Of a DNA stretch of 64,000 nt, positions 1 through 11,018 are shown piece by piece. The position numbers and the translations under genes were made by a program. The notes under the pieces are model-generated. The model ran no database searches. It was given only the letters and a program-made list of their open reading frames with translations, and was not told the origin of the DNA. Within the stretch, counting starts at the first letter, position 1. Each line of letters starts with the position of its first letter. This DNA comes from Piscicola geometra (lineage: Eukaryota > Annelida > Clitellata > Hirudinida > Piscicolidae): positions 2,988,011-3,052,010 of the forward strand of contig OX030966.1 of assembly GCA_943735955.1 (NCBI GenBank), written 5' to 3'.

Positions 1-120
1 AGACGTCTCCGATGGTTAGGACATGTACGTCAGATGATGATGGCCGACTTCCCAAAGACGTGCTATTCGGCGAACTTGCTTCAGAATGGAGAACAACTGG
101 CAGGCCATATTTCAGCAGAT
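1..120 (+). mobile_element. 3' end fragment of a non-LTR retrotransposon (LINE) ORF
   Basis: The + strand reads RRLRWLGHVRQM and then, after a one-base frame change, VLFGELASEWRTTGRP. This matches the far C-terminal tail typical of LINE reverse transcriptase ORFs (pattern LRWLGHVxRM...LxYGEL...GxRPxGRP). The fragment enters from the left window edge and is frameshifted, so it is a dead copy. The rest of the element, if present, lies outside the window. The family assignment rests on motif recall only. Confidence 0.55.
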
Positions 121-814
121 CTTTTTTGTTTCTTTAATGTTTTTCAAAAAACTCCACTCTTTAAAACGGCATGCTAAAAGTTCAGATTGCTGTTTTGAGA
201 AATACAACTCGAGAAATGAGATGAGGTTCACTAGAGGAATTCAGTGGTTTGTAATCATCGTCTGTTGAAGCTTGCGCCAACTCCTCTTTAGAATCTGTAA
301 TATGTTTCCATGAAACTGAAGCTCTTGGAATAGGTGAAACTTCTCCTTGAGGAGCTGGTCTCATAACTAATATTGAAAAATAAGGAGAAAAATATATTTA
401 ACCCAAAAAATAAATTTCCTGCTCAGACGTTTAGCTTGAAGTACCTGCCACAGCCACAAAAGCCTGTTGTGGCGACCACAAGATGTACAGCGTGAGCGAC
501 TGTGGTGGCTGGGATGTGTGGCTACTGCTGGAACGGCAGTGCTTGTTTACGCATTGCAGTTGTTTGAAGTGTGGTTGATGGTGTGGTTGAGCGTGCTTGA
601 AGGTTTGGTTGAGGGTGTTGTTGAAGGTGGTTAAGGGTTGTTGAGGGTGGTTGAAGGTGTGGTTGAGCGGGTTATGGGGGTCTTTTTACTGTATTTCAGA
701 AGTGTTTTGTAGGTGAATGAAATCATGTGTGTATTTCTTTGTGTTGAGAAGGGAGGGTATTTAAGAAGTTAATGCGTAGTATATAGAAGCTATAACTATT
801 TCAAGTGATTACAC
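121..814. other. No recognised gene; degenerate GGTTGA-type repeat
   Basis: No gene was recognised. A minus-strand open frame at 182-364 (60 residues) has ordinary composition but no motif I know and no convincing splice context. Between about 560 and 670 lies a degenerate short repeat of the type GGTTGAxGGTGTGG. Confidence 0.5.
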
Positions 815-957
815 AGTACGATCAGCTGAATAAATAAATGAGTACGATCAGCTGAATAAATAAATAAGTACGATCAGCTGAATAAATAAATAAGTACGAT
901 CAGCTGAATAAATAAATAAGTACGATCAGCTGAATAAATAAATAAGTACGATCAGTT
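815..957. repeat. 26-bp tandem repeat, about 5.5 units
   Basis: The unit begins AGTACGATCAGCTGAATAAA and recurs at 815, 841, 867, 893, 919 and 945, an exact 26-base period. The last unit decays. Units are nearly identical, so the array is young. Confidence 0.9.
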
Positions 958-1421
958 AAATCTTTGATAATGTATACTTGCTAAGAACTGAATTGCAAAC
1001 CACCTTCTTTCCTCCCATTACAGTTCTGTGGCTAAAAACCTTGTGGTTTCAATCAGAAGCCCAAATGGGTGACTCTGTGACACACAAGTAATCAATCAAT
1101 CACTTCAAATATATTTATATTTTTCTATTTAGAAAATTTTATTTTATTTTAAATTCTTTCAAACCCGACTCGAATAAACAAAAAAGTTGAGTTCTTTGGT
1201 TAGTTTATTTCACAATTTTCATGTAAAAAAATTTCGATTAGTTTTCAGATTGCTGAATTGTCACATTTGTCACCACTGCATTCCGCTTTAAACCTGTTGA
1301 TTTGATGTGATTTTGAAAATACACACATACAAACACAAATAAACACACTCAGACAAACATACACACACACAAACAAACACACAAACAAACACACAAACAA
1401 AAACACACAAACAAACCCACA
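958..1421. other. Gene-free; CA-rich low-complexity DNA downstream of the EF-hand gene
   Basis: This region is downstream of the minus-strand EF-hand gene. It holds a short (AATC)n run near 1090 of the kind left by CR1-like retroelement tails and, at 1320-1420, an ACAC/AAAC-rich stretch that borders the EF-hand stop codon. No coding signal was recognised. Confidence 0.5.
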
Positions 1422-2447
1422 TTAACACTGGAGGACGCTGATGAAGTAACTGAGAAACTCTTCCTTGCTGACCTTCGAGTCGGTGTTCTTGTCAACCTCC
1501 TTGATGAACTCCTGGGAGAATGAAAAAAAAATGGTGGTAGAATGACGTCACAAAGGGGTGAAGGGGGGGGGGATGAAAGATGGTGAAATTAAAGATGATG
1601 GAAGGATATCAGAATGTGGTGAAAGAGGAGTTGTGCTGATGAAGTAAAATTGGCAGTGTAGATTTTTGAAAATATGCAAAAGAAAAAACTTGAAAAGCAA
1701 ATTCATGCAACTCCAATAAAGCACCACCATTACTAAAACATTTTTCCAAATCACTCTCCCTCTGTGAACTCATAAACACACACACACTAACACTCACAAA
1801 CAAACACGCAAACACACGCACAATTACATACACACACACACACAAACTGACCGCCACATCAGTCTCCAGGGTGGCAGCATCCTTCTTCTTGCTGCAGCAC
1901 TCACAGTCGTTGTACTGCTTCAGAACCTCGAGAATTTCCTTTTGGGAGGAGGGGAAGTGGATGGGTGCTTGGCTGGGTGCTTAGATGGGTGCTTGGATGG
2001 GTGCTTGGATGGGTGCGTGGATGGGTGCTTGGATGGGTGCTTGGATGGGTGCTTGGATGGGTGCTTGGATGAGTGCTTGGATGAGTGCTTGGATGGGTGC
2101 TTGGATGGGTAAGTGGTGGGTGCTTGGATGGGTGCTTGGATGGGTGCTTGGATGGGTAAGTGGGTGGGTGTAGTAGATTGGTGAATGAGTACTTGAGAGG
2201 ATGAAATAGCGTTTGATGTTTCAGTTAACTAGAAAGAATATTTGTTTAAGCTGAATAAATGAGTGAGCTATTAACCTACAAAGTTAATAAACCAGTAAAA
2301 ACGAAGCTAATCAAATAATGAAAACAAAGTTAATCATATGAAAAGGGCAAAAATCCTCCTCACACTGCTATCAAGAGCACCACTGCCGTCCTTATCGACA
2401 GCATCAAAGCACTGCGACAGAGCTTCCTTGATCTCTTGCTCAGTCAT
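1422..2447 (-). CDS. Small two-EF-hand calcium-binding protein, 86 residues, three exons
   Basis: Exons on the minus strand are 2447-2364, 1938-1852 and 1511-1422; all introns are phase 0 with GT-AG ends. The start is ATG at 2447 and the stop TAA at 1424-1422. The first calcium loop, [12 protein letters not shown], is completed exactly across the exon 1/2 junction; the second is [12 protein letters not shown]. Both have acidic residues at loop positions 1 and 12, so both should bind calcium. Between them lie a basic Cys-rich stretch (CECCSKKK) and a helix. The C-terminus is FISVLQC. The size fits a small calbindin- or calmodulin-half-like sensor; the exact family is not clear. No signal peptide is seen, so it is probably cytosolic. 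Intron 1 carries a 12-bp minisatellite. Confidence 0.8.
1967..2170. repeat. 12-bp minisatellite in intron 1 of the EF-hand gene
   Basis: About 16 copies of the unit GGGTGCTTGGAT with a few substitutions (GAGTGC, GGGTAAGTGG). It reads as the open frame MGAWMGAW on the + strand, which is an artefact of the 12-base period. Confidence 0.9.
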
Positions 2448-2465
2448 CTGAGGGGTGGTGCGAGT

Positions 2466-3480
2466 GGTAGTAGTAGTTTCATTGTTGGTGGTGGCGGTAG
2501 TAGTAGTAGTATTTCGGTGTTGGTGGCGGTAGTAGTAGTAGTAGTAGTAGTATTTCGGTGTTAATGGTGGTGGTTTTGATGATTGTGAAGAAAAATATGA
2601 TGATGGTGGCGGTGGTGGTGGTGGTGGTGGTGGCCGTGGTGAGAGTGCAAGGTACTCATAGTAGTGATACAATTAGCAAGAGAGTGCTAACGCGCATGTC
2701 AATCAATAAAGTTTTTATTCATAAAAGTATTCGCGCAGTATCAATCAGATGGATATCTGAGCTACTCATGATGATGAGAATGATAATATTGATAAAAAGT
2801 TCTGCCACAGCCACAAGCCACCACAGCCCCAAACCACCACAGCCACAAACCACTACAGCCACATGCCACCACAGCCCCAAGCCACCACAGCCACAAGCCA
2901 CCACAGCCCCAAGCCACCACAGCCCCAAGCCACCACGTTCCCACATCCAACCACCACAACCACATCGACACATGCAACCACAGCAACCACATCCACACAT
3001 GCAACCACAGCCACCACAAGCGAGCCCAATCTAACAGGTATGAGCAGAAGCAGCAGCTTTAATTCACGCGCGGCTGTTTCTTTATTTATCGATCCGAGTT
3101 TTTGCAGACTCATTTTGCAACAAGGCGGTATCGAAAAAGAAGAGGATGATGATGATGATGAGGATGATGATGATGATGATGATGAGGATGATGATGAGGA
3201 TGATGATGATGAGGATGATGGTGATGAGAGGATGATGGTGAGGATGGTGATGAGGATGAGGATGATGATGATGATGATGAAGAGGATGATGGTGAAGATG
3301 GTGATGAGGATGATAATGATGATGAGGAGAATGATTAGAAAAAGGATGAAGAGATTCGATAATTTGGTGATAATAAGTGTGATATTGATGATGGTAGTGA
3401 TGATGAGGGTGAGGGTGGAGATGATGATGATGATGGTGGAGGTGATTTTGGTGCTGATGATAACGATGATGACGATGAAA
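2466..3480. repeat. Cluster of simple repeats upstream of the EF-hand gene
   Basis: In order: GTA/TAG triplets (2466-2553), TGG triplets (about 2590-2635), a CCACAGCCxCAAG-type minisatellite (about 2795-3015) and a long imperfect GAT array (3138-3480). The intervening stretch at 2640-2790 and 3030-3135 could hold the promoter or 5' exon of the minus-strand EF-hand gene, but no element is recognisable. The Asp-rich and Met-rich open frames here are products of the repeats. Confidence 0.85.
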
Positions 3481-5590
3481 TTACTACAATTTATGATTAC
3501 AAAAATAAAATAAATATTTATTCAAATGCGAATGCAAATACTTTGAAGTGTACTCGATACGTTTTGAAAAATTTAAACTTATGAATTTAATGATTTGAAG
3601 CCGAATTCAAAAAAGAGTTCGCTTAACATTGTAAAGTTTGATAAAGCATGTGAGAGCATCAAAAATATCTTTTCGAATTAAAAAGAATGGTATTTACAAC
3701 AAAGCAGCGTGGTCACTTAGAATAATTTGGCATGAGCGCATTTATTCTGAAAACACCGGAGAAATGTCGCGTCAATTCTTCACTCCCAACGAAGAAAGCA
3801 AGCAAATCTTCGGTGAAAGTTGAAAAAACATAAAATTGAAATACAATTAAAGGATACCTTTTTTTGGAGGATGGACGGATCGGTGAAGATGAATTCGTAG
3901 TTGGATGAACACCACAGCTAATACACGCGCCTGTGTGGACCTTCTTTTATAGACCCATCAAGCTGCAGTTACACAGGACTTTCATGTATATAAACCTCAC
4001 ATATTCAGTAATGGTACTATTCATTTCAGTACATATTTTAGTAGTATATTGTGGCCGATCCTTACTTATAAAAAAATAAATTAAATTAAATATTAATAAT
4101 TTGATATTTCTCATTATTAGTTAAAATCGTTTAATATATATAAAGATAGCAATAATATAGTAATAATAATATTCACAGTATTGTTATAAATAAAAATGCG
4201 TAAATAGTGTTAAAATGATAAAAATAAGAATATGAGTGGCAAATTTAAATGATAATGTTAATAAGAATAAATAGTATTGATTCATTGAAGAATGCTAATG
4301 GCACAGCAACAAAAGTGGTAATGACGCTGCAATTGCTAATTCTCGTCGTTCCTTGCATTGTTGTCTGTCATCATCAACGACAGAAAACATTCATGAGCGT
4401 GTGGTGGTGAGGTTTTCTCGATTAAAATGTTTAATTGTAGTAGTGGTAGGTAAGTAGGCGAGGGTTCAACGCTCATGAGCGGTTAATTAGCGGTGAAGCT
4501 GGATGGAAGATTATTCGCAGTCTCATGATCACCATGATCATAATCATCGTCGTTTAAAAATCTCATGATTTGAGTGAACCAGGAGTGAGGTGCAACGATT
4601 TAATCAAATATTTGTATGTTGAAGAAAACAAGAATAGTTTTAAAGTTGAAAATTATGAAAAGTTTTGAATTATATTTTAAATATTATAATTATTGATTAA
4701 TGTCAGCTTCTGCCGCACTAAAACAAAACATGTTTTCGCCGTCAGCTAAGTGCCCGTAAATGCGTCTGCTGCGATCGATTCATACATCAATATAAATAAT
4801 ATACAATTTATGTGTTTGTATATATTAATGCAATAAGCTAAAATTCTTTTTAATTATATATAAATATAAAATAAACAGAACAAAACAAGAAACGAAATAA
4901 AGTAAATAAACCATGATACAAATAGGAGTGTAGCACCTTTAATACGACATTTGCATTTATGAAGTATTTTTTATTTTGTACTCAATAGGTTTATGAGTAG
5001 CGGTGAATCGATATGCGTTGCCATGACGACACTAGGCACAAAGGTGGAATGGAAAAACAAAATGGTGATTATATGGCCTGTGAGATTTGCTATGCATAAT
5101 GTAGATGTTATGATGATGATGATGATGATTGTAATGATAAAATATTAAATAATAATAATATAATGATAATCATGAATGAGAATAATATGACGGTGATATT
5201 AATAAATAATATAAATGAAATAATGACAATAATAATAATGTTAATGATTAAGATAATATCTATAAAAATATCAATAATAATAACAACAATCATGATGATG
5301 ATGATGATGACGATTATGTCATTTTAGCATGCCAATAATTATGAAAGCATTGCAAATGCTCCAATAACAGCAGTGGTAACGATGAAGTCAATAAATAAAA
5401 GTGGTCTGAAAGCCCGTTCGGGCTATACGCCACTATAAGAATACTCTTCAAATAAGCATTTGAAAAGATATATAAAAAAATTGGTATTATTAAATAAAGA
5501 ATTTTTTAATAAATATATTAACAACGAAAATAAATATTCGTTCTTTATTGAACATTTGGAAGCAATAGTCAGTTTAATAGTAACACAATC
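3481..5590. other. AT-rich gene-free DNA
   Basis: No coding region, RNA gene or transposon terminus was recognised. ATG/GAT-rich stretches occur at 5107-5310. At about 5403-5440 is an AGCCCGTTCGGGC hairpin-like motif that recurs (as AGCCCGTTCGG or its complement) near 25440 and 35450, so a short dispersed repeat is likely. Confidence 0.5.
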
Positions 5591-5591
5591 A

Positions 5592-5815
<224 letters not shown>

Positions 5816-7343
5816 TCATCTCCTCTCTCTTTATGTTTGTGTGTGTAGCCGTCTGTGTGCGTGTTTGTATATATTACTATATGTAAATGCATGAAACAAA
5901 TTCTGTGGAAACACCATTAAACCTTAATTTAGGGAGGGGGCATAAGTAGGCAAAAAATTGGAAAATTGAAAATTCGTTACGTTCACTTGTAATATGGTTC
6001 ACTAGGTTATTTTGATGAAACCCCACCCCCACACCCAAAAAACTAAATCGAAGGTTTAGGCTTAAGCCTCAGCGTTTTCAAGTAAAAAGAATTAATTAGA
6101 TAATTTAATTTACTCAAATTTTACGATAATAAGGTTACTTAATATAATATAATATTATAACAAAATATTTGTGCCGCCCACACTACACTGGGCTTCAGCA
6201 GTGGCATGAATAAAGTTCTTCAATTGGTTGAAACGGATATAAGGATATATCAGGTTTTACAAAGTTTTATGGTGAAAGTAAACGTTTATAAAAAAATAAA
6301 AGTTTAGTTGGACATGCACTGGATCGGTGCCTTAAACTGGTGGCTCCTGAGCTCAGCTAAACTCTGGAACCGATTCAATGAGTTTCTCTTCTACCTTGAG
6401 TAAATAATGGTATCCAGTGGGCTGTTTTTTTTACAAAAACAACAAATTCGGGTTTTTTTCGATACAAAAAAATTCTTATTTACCACTTTAATGATCTCAT
6501 TGAGTTCTCAAGCCAAAACCCACAGATAAACAATCGCCTAGCCTGTTAAGTCAGAGAAGTTATGGAACCTCCCTATTTCAAGTTGTTCTGGTGGTGCCTT
6601 TTGGCTTGGATGTGCATTTGGTGTCTAAAGCCGCAGTTGAACGTTTGGAGTAAGTAAATAAGTTCATTTTTATTATGCAGTTTCTTCTCAAAACAGTTTT
6701 AGATAGGCAAAAGAGAGACTAGGACATTGATAAAGAGGCCTTACCTATGAGGTACCCAATCAGTGAGCAGGCTTCTGAAATAGATGACACTCTTGTTCAC
6801 AACCATAGGCAGTTTGGTAAAATGAACCATAGACTAAAGAAACTAGTAAATTGAATGCAGTCAGTAGATCCATCATCTTATAAAAGAAGCAGCAGCCTAG
6901 AGATGGACAGATCCCGTCTTTCGGAGCTTCAAAGCAACGGGTCAAGCAAAAAATCAGTCAAAACTTAACTAAAGACAAGAAAACTAAGTTTTTAAAAGCG
7001 CAAAAATTTATCAAAAGCTGTTTCATAGAAAGAAGCGAAAAATACTTAAACTTTCATGCCTGTTGAAACCAAAAGATGATCCTTTCACTGAAAATGAGAA
7101 AATTTAGAACTTTTTATAAATGAAAGTATTAAGCAAAAAAGATGTTAAAATATTAAAAAACAAAAAAAATTTTTTTTAATGGTTTAAAATGTGTTTTTCT
7201 AGTGAATAAAAGGTTTAACATCTCCTATTTTTTAGAGTTAGGTTACTTAGTATATCTTGAATAATTTATTAAAATAATTAATTAAAACGTAATTATCATT
7301 AAATATTATATTTTACTATGAATGAATATTGATACTTAGCATA
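5816..7343. other. Gene-free; one weak coding-like fragment
   Basis: No gene was recognised. The + strand at about 6745-6960 reads in one frame with a single stop (fragments ISEQASEIDDTLVHNHRQFG and SLEMDRSRLSELQSNG). The composition is protein-like and could be an exon of a decayed element, but I cannot name it. The rest is AT-rich. Confidence 0.4.
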
Positions 7344-7676
7344 CTCAAGGTCAGTGGCGCAACCAGGGGGGGGGGGGGGCTGGGGAAGGCTCAAGCCCCC
7401 CCCCCCCCCCCAGACCTTTTCGAAGGGTCTCGCAATTTTTCGAAAATCGAGGGGGGGGGGGTAATGAATTTTTCAATATGCCATAGGACAATGATATTTT
7501 CTCTGGATGGCCATCGGGTCTTTATCTCACGAAGCAATTCATATATCAACACAGAACATAGAGATCCCACCAAAATAACACTAACATGTCACAAATTCTG
7601 AGAAAAACTAGAGCACCACTAGACCTTAACTACACTTTTAAATCTTTACACTTTTTATATGTAAATTTTTTAAGCC

Positions 7677-8066
7677 ATGACACAGTATATAAAAAACAAA
7701 TCACGTAGACAAAATAACTCTCGAGCTTTCAGAATTATCCAACCTTCATGGAAAGGATGCAGAAACTGTGTAAAGACAGCTCAAAATCACATCAACAAAT
7801 CAAGTCTACGTGCGTATCAGTCTGATCTCATTGCATGTATCGAACTGCAAGAATTCTTTTGAGCAACAAGCCTTCAGCCCGAGTTGCATTATATGCTCGA
7901 TGTTGTTCTGACTCTGCCAGTTACTTCATCAGATGCAGAAAAAGCAATTTCTAAACGTCGGCTTATTAAAACTCATCTTAAGACGACTGTTTCTACATGT
8001 CGTTTGCAAAGCTTGTTTGAGAATATCTGCTACCAAAACAGCTACGGCACTTCTTCCAGTAAATGA
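7677..8066 (+). pseudogene. hAT transposase C-terminal remnant
   Basis: Two + strand frames (7677-7862 and 7884-8066) are separated by a stop and a frame change. The second reads LPVTSSDAEKAISKRRLIKT, the hAT C-terminal dimerisation segment (known pattern LPVTSASAERSFSxLKxIKTxLR). Only the last part of a transposase remains, so the element is non-autonomous. Confidence 0.75.
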
Positions 8067-8220
8067 AATGGTGAAAAGACTTTCACAAACTGATCGAAAA
8101 ATTATTTTGTAACTGAGAACACATCAAAATTTAGTTGAAACTAAATATTTGAAAAAAAATTATAGACTGTTTAGGATCTCATATCAAACTTATTTTTTTA
8201 CTTTTTACCTTAGTTTGGTC

Positions 8221-8690
8221 TCCCTGTAATACTTTAGCTCCTCTAAATAAAGCCTTTAATTGTGCTACTCGTCTTGTTGCTCGTGCTCCTAAGTTTTCTC
8301 ACATTTCTCTTTATCTTCGTATGTTACATTACCTTTGAGATCTAGAGTGATTTTTAAAATATGCCTAAATATGTTTAAAATTCATAACTGTAATGCTCCA
8401 ACTTATCTTAAAAATTTAATTAAACAGCCCCCTAAATCTGGTCTAAGGTCATCTACCTTTAAGCGTTCTTTTCGTTTTCCAGTTAAACACTCTTTTGCGA
8501 AACGTTTTTTTTCCTACTGTGGTCTTCTTTTATGGAATTCTTTACCTTCTTCTTTAACTTCAACTAAGTCACTCATAACTTTCCGTCGAGGCCTGAAGAC
8601 GTACTTGTTCGGGACGTGATGGCTGAGCGCTTTTGTTCACTTAGTAAAGGGCGCTATACAAATCATTAGTGATTGATTGATTGATAGTTT
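8221..8690 (+). mobile_element. CR1/L2-like LINE 3' fragment nested in the hAT element
   Basis: The open frame at 8335-8619 ends ...LLLWNSLPSSL...FRRGLKTYLFGT, the standard C-terminus of CR1-like reverse transcriptase ORFs. It is followed by GGGCGCTATACAAAT and an (ATTG)n tail to about 8690. The 5' side is truncated, as usual for LINE insertions. The other hAT copy at 18.3 kb lacks this segment, so the LINE arrived after the two copies separated. Confidence 0.75.
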
Positions 8691-9889
8691 AAAAAATGAT
8701 GACGTAACTTTAAAAATACTATGCAACTTAGTTTGTAGTTTTTCTTTTGTATCATTAATAAACTATCTAAATTCTTTATCAATTATAATTGGTAGTTTTT
8801 ATTTAGCCCATTGACCGCCGCTACCCGAGAAAAAAAGTTAACATGAATTTTACATTTAGACTTGCATTATATGGTTATAAGAATAACTCAAGCAAAATTG
8901 AAAACAATTATTTCATAAGTTTTAATAGGGCAAAATGTTGCGAAAACGCAACGTGAGCGGGAAGTGTGACATACTTATGTACAGTAAGAAATCATAAATA
9001 AATTGATTCAAACCACACTTATTAAACAGAAATAAATTTTAATTGCAAATAGTTCGATAAAATTCAGACGTCTAATTATTTTATTTTTTATAATATTCAT
9101 ATGAATTATTTTAATTACAACAAAGCAAATTATTTAACGTGAATTACAACAGCACTCATAAACTGTCGTGCTGTTTCAAAGACGACACTGACGACGAATG
9201 TTATCTTTATTTTTATTTTATATTCAACCGATGAGAGGTTAAAAAATTATATTCTTTTCAATAAAAGCTTCAAGTGTGAAGCATTTGCGGTTTGGAATTT
9301 TTTATCGAAATATAAAAATCAACATTCATCTACAAAATTCAACTTTTAATTTTAATTTTATAAATTTTATAATACATTAACATTAAAATAATAATTTTAT
9401 TATTATTATAATGACTAGACTTATTAAAAATCATATGAAATCATATTATGTCAAAGTTGCGAAAAAGCACCATTGAATTTTTAAAGCATTGAAAACGTTT
9501 TACAAGTTATTTTGAATATTTAAAAAATTAATTCAATTATTAACTATTTTTTTACACTGAAATTAAGACTAAATTTGTATAAATAGACTAAAAATCGAAC
9601 GAAAAAATTGAACAATTATCCAAGCGAAGAAAGATTGTTTTGAGAAATTTTAAATGTGAACAGGATATATAAGACTATAAATAATAAAATTTAAAAAGTT
9701 GAAATTTAACTTATAAAATTAAAATTTAAAATTTATTGTACAAAATATGTGAAAAAATCGGTATTAAAACAGCAAGAAAATATAAAAATTGATGTTGCAA
9801 AACGCAACAGCTGCGGTAAATGGATTAAGCAACTATTTTTTTTTACTAAAGTTGAGCCCCCCCAGCATTTTTTGCTGGTTGCGCCCCTG

Positions 9890-11018
9890 CTCAAGGTCTT
9901 TTTCTGTATAAATCGAGTGTATCGCATTTATAAAAAAATTTTGTCAATATTTTTTAGCACTAAATTCATATTTGAATTTAAAAATAATAATTGAAGGTAG
10001 GTAATGAATTTGTCTTTAGAAAACTTGATGCAGAAAAGATAGAATAAAAGAATTCGTAAATTTTTGCATCATATAACTCACTAATTTGACATTTTTATGG
10101 ACAAGATTATTGTAGATTTTAAAAAATAAATGGGTGATTTAATGAAATAAAAATCAGAATTTTTATTTTGAAGTTTATTTAAACTGAAATTCAACTTCAA
10201 GCAATTCAATTTGGAATGTTTCTCAAAAGTATTTTGGCACTCCTTTTGCTGGTGAGCTGCCTCCAGAGGTTTGTGAAGTCTTTTCATTTATGAGACTATC
10301 TAATATTTTGAATGTTGATAATAATTATTTATATTTTCTGAAAACTTTGTAAAAGACGCAGTTTTTACTTTCAAATTAATCTTTTTAAAGTGCTTGAGCT
10401 TTATACGTCGAATCTTCAGTAACACCTAGCATCTCAATCAATCAATCAATCAATCATTCAGTATATCAAATAAACTTCTATAGCACCCTTTCATCAAATT
10501 CAAGAGCGTTCTAAGAAGTGTCTAACTCTTAGCTATCCAAAAATTAAACTTCAACATTAATTGTTCATTTTAAAATCTGACTTTACTATCTACATATTTT
10601 GAAAGTTGTGAATTTTTAATTTGTAAGAATAAATTATTGAAACGAAGCTTTTCAATGATCCAGATTAAAAAATTGCACAATAAGAATATAATTAAATTTT
10701 GTGCAATTTTTTGAGTTTACAATTTTATGAAGTATTTATTGATTTTCAACTTCAGAATAATGAAGTTCGAATATGTTCGAATGTATTTATATAACAAAAA
10801 TAAAATTCATAGATACGAATTATTTCATAAGACCGTCTTAGTTCTTTTAAGAGTTCCAAATTAAGAAATAGGAAAAATATGTTTTTTTCTTCCATAAACC
10901 TTATTTCATCATAAAGTAAATAAAAATTAATAAAAAATAAAAGAATGAAATGTTTTCTAATTTCTAGAAAAACAAAATTCAAAGTTGAGATCTCAGTAAT
11001 TCAACCCCCAACCCACAG
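9890..11018. other. Gene-free upstream of the CUB-trypsin gene; one LINE tail
   Basis: AT-rich. At about 10437-10520 is the complement of a CR1-like LINE tail (AATC repeats next to ATAGCACCC). The first exon, signal peptide and promoter of the protease gene at 11019 should lie here or further upstream, but I could not identify them. Confidence 0.5.

Larger units (their letters stand above)
7352..9889 (+). mobile_element. hAT-type DNA transposon, 2,538 bp, decayed
   Basis: The left end is CAGTGGCGCAACCAG and the right end CTGGTTGCGCCCCTG, which are imperfect terminal inverted repeats. An identical 8-bp target-site duplication, CTCAAGGT, lies at 7344-7351 and 9890-9897. CAG...CTG ends with 8-bp duplications are the hAT hallmark. 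Inside are a transposase remnant (7677-8066) and a LINE 3' fragment (about 8221-8690). A second copy of the family lies at 18295-21791. Poly-G and poly-C tracts follow the left TIR. Confidence 0.88.

Noticed and set aside
2863..3513. 216-residue plus-strand frame with a serine-rich and then Asp/Met-rich part
   Set aside because: Mostly the CCACAGCC minisatellite and the GAT array. The short non-repetitive middle (about 3030-3130) has no recognisable domain or splice signals.
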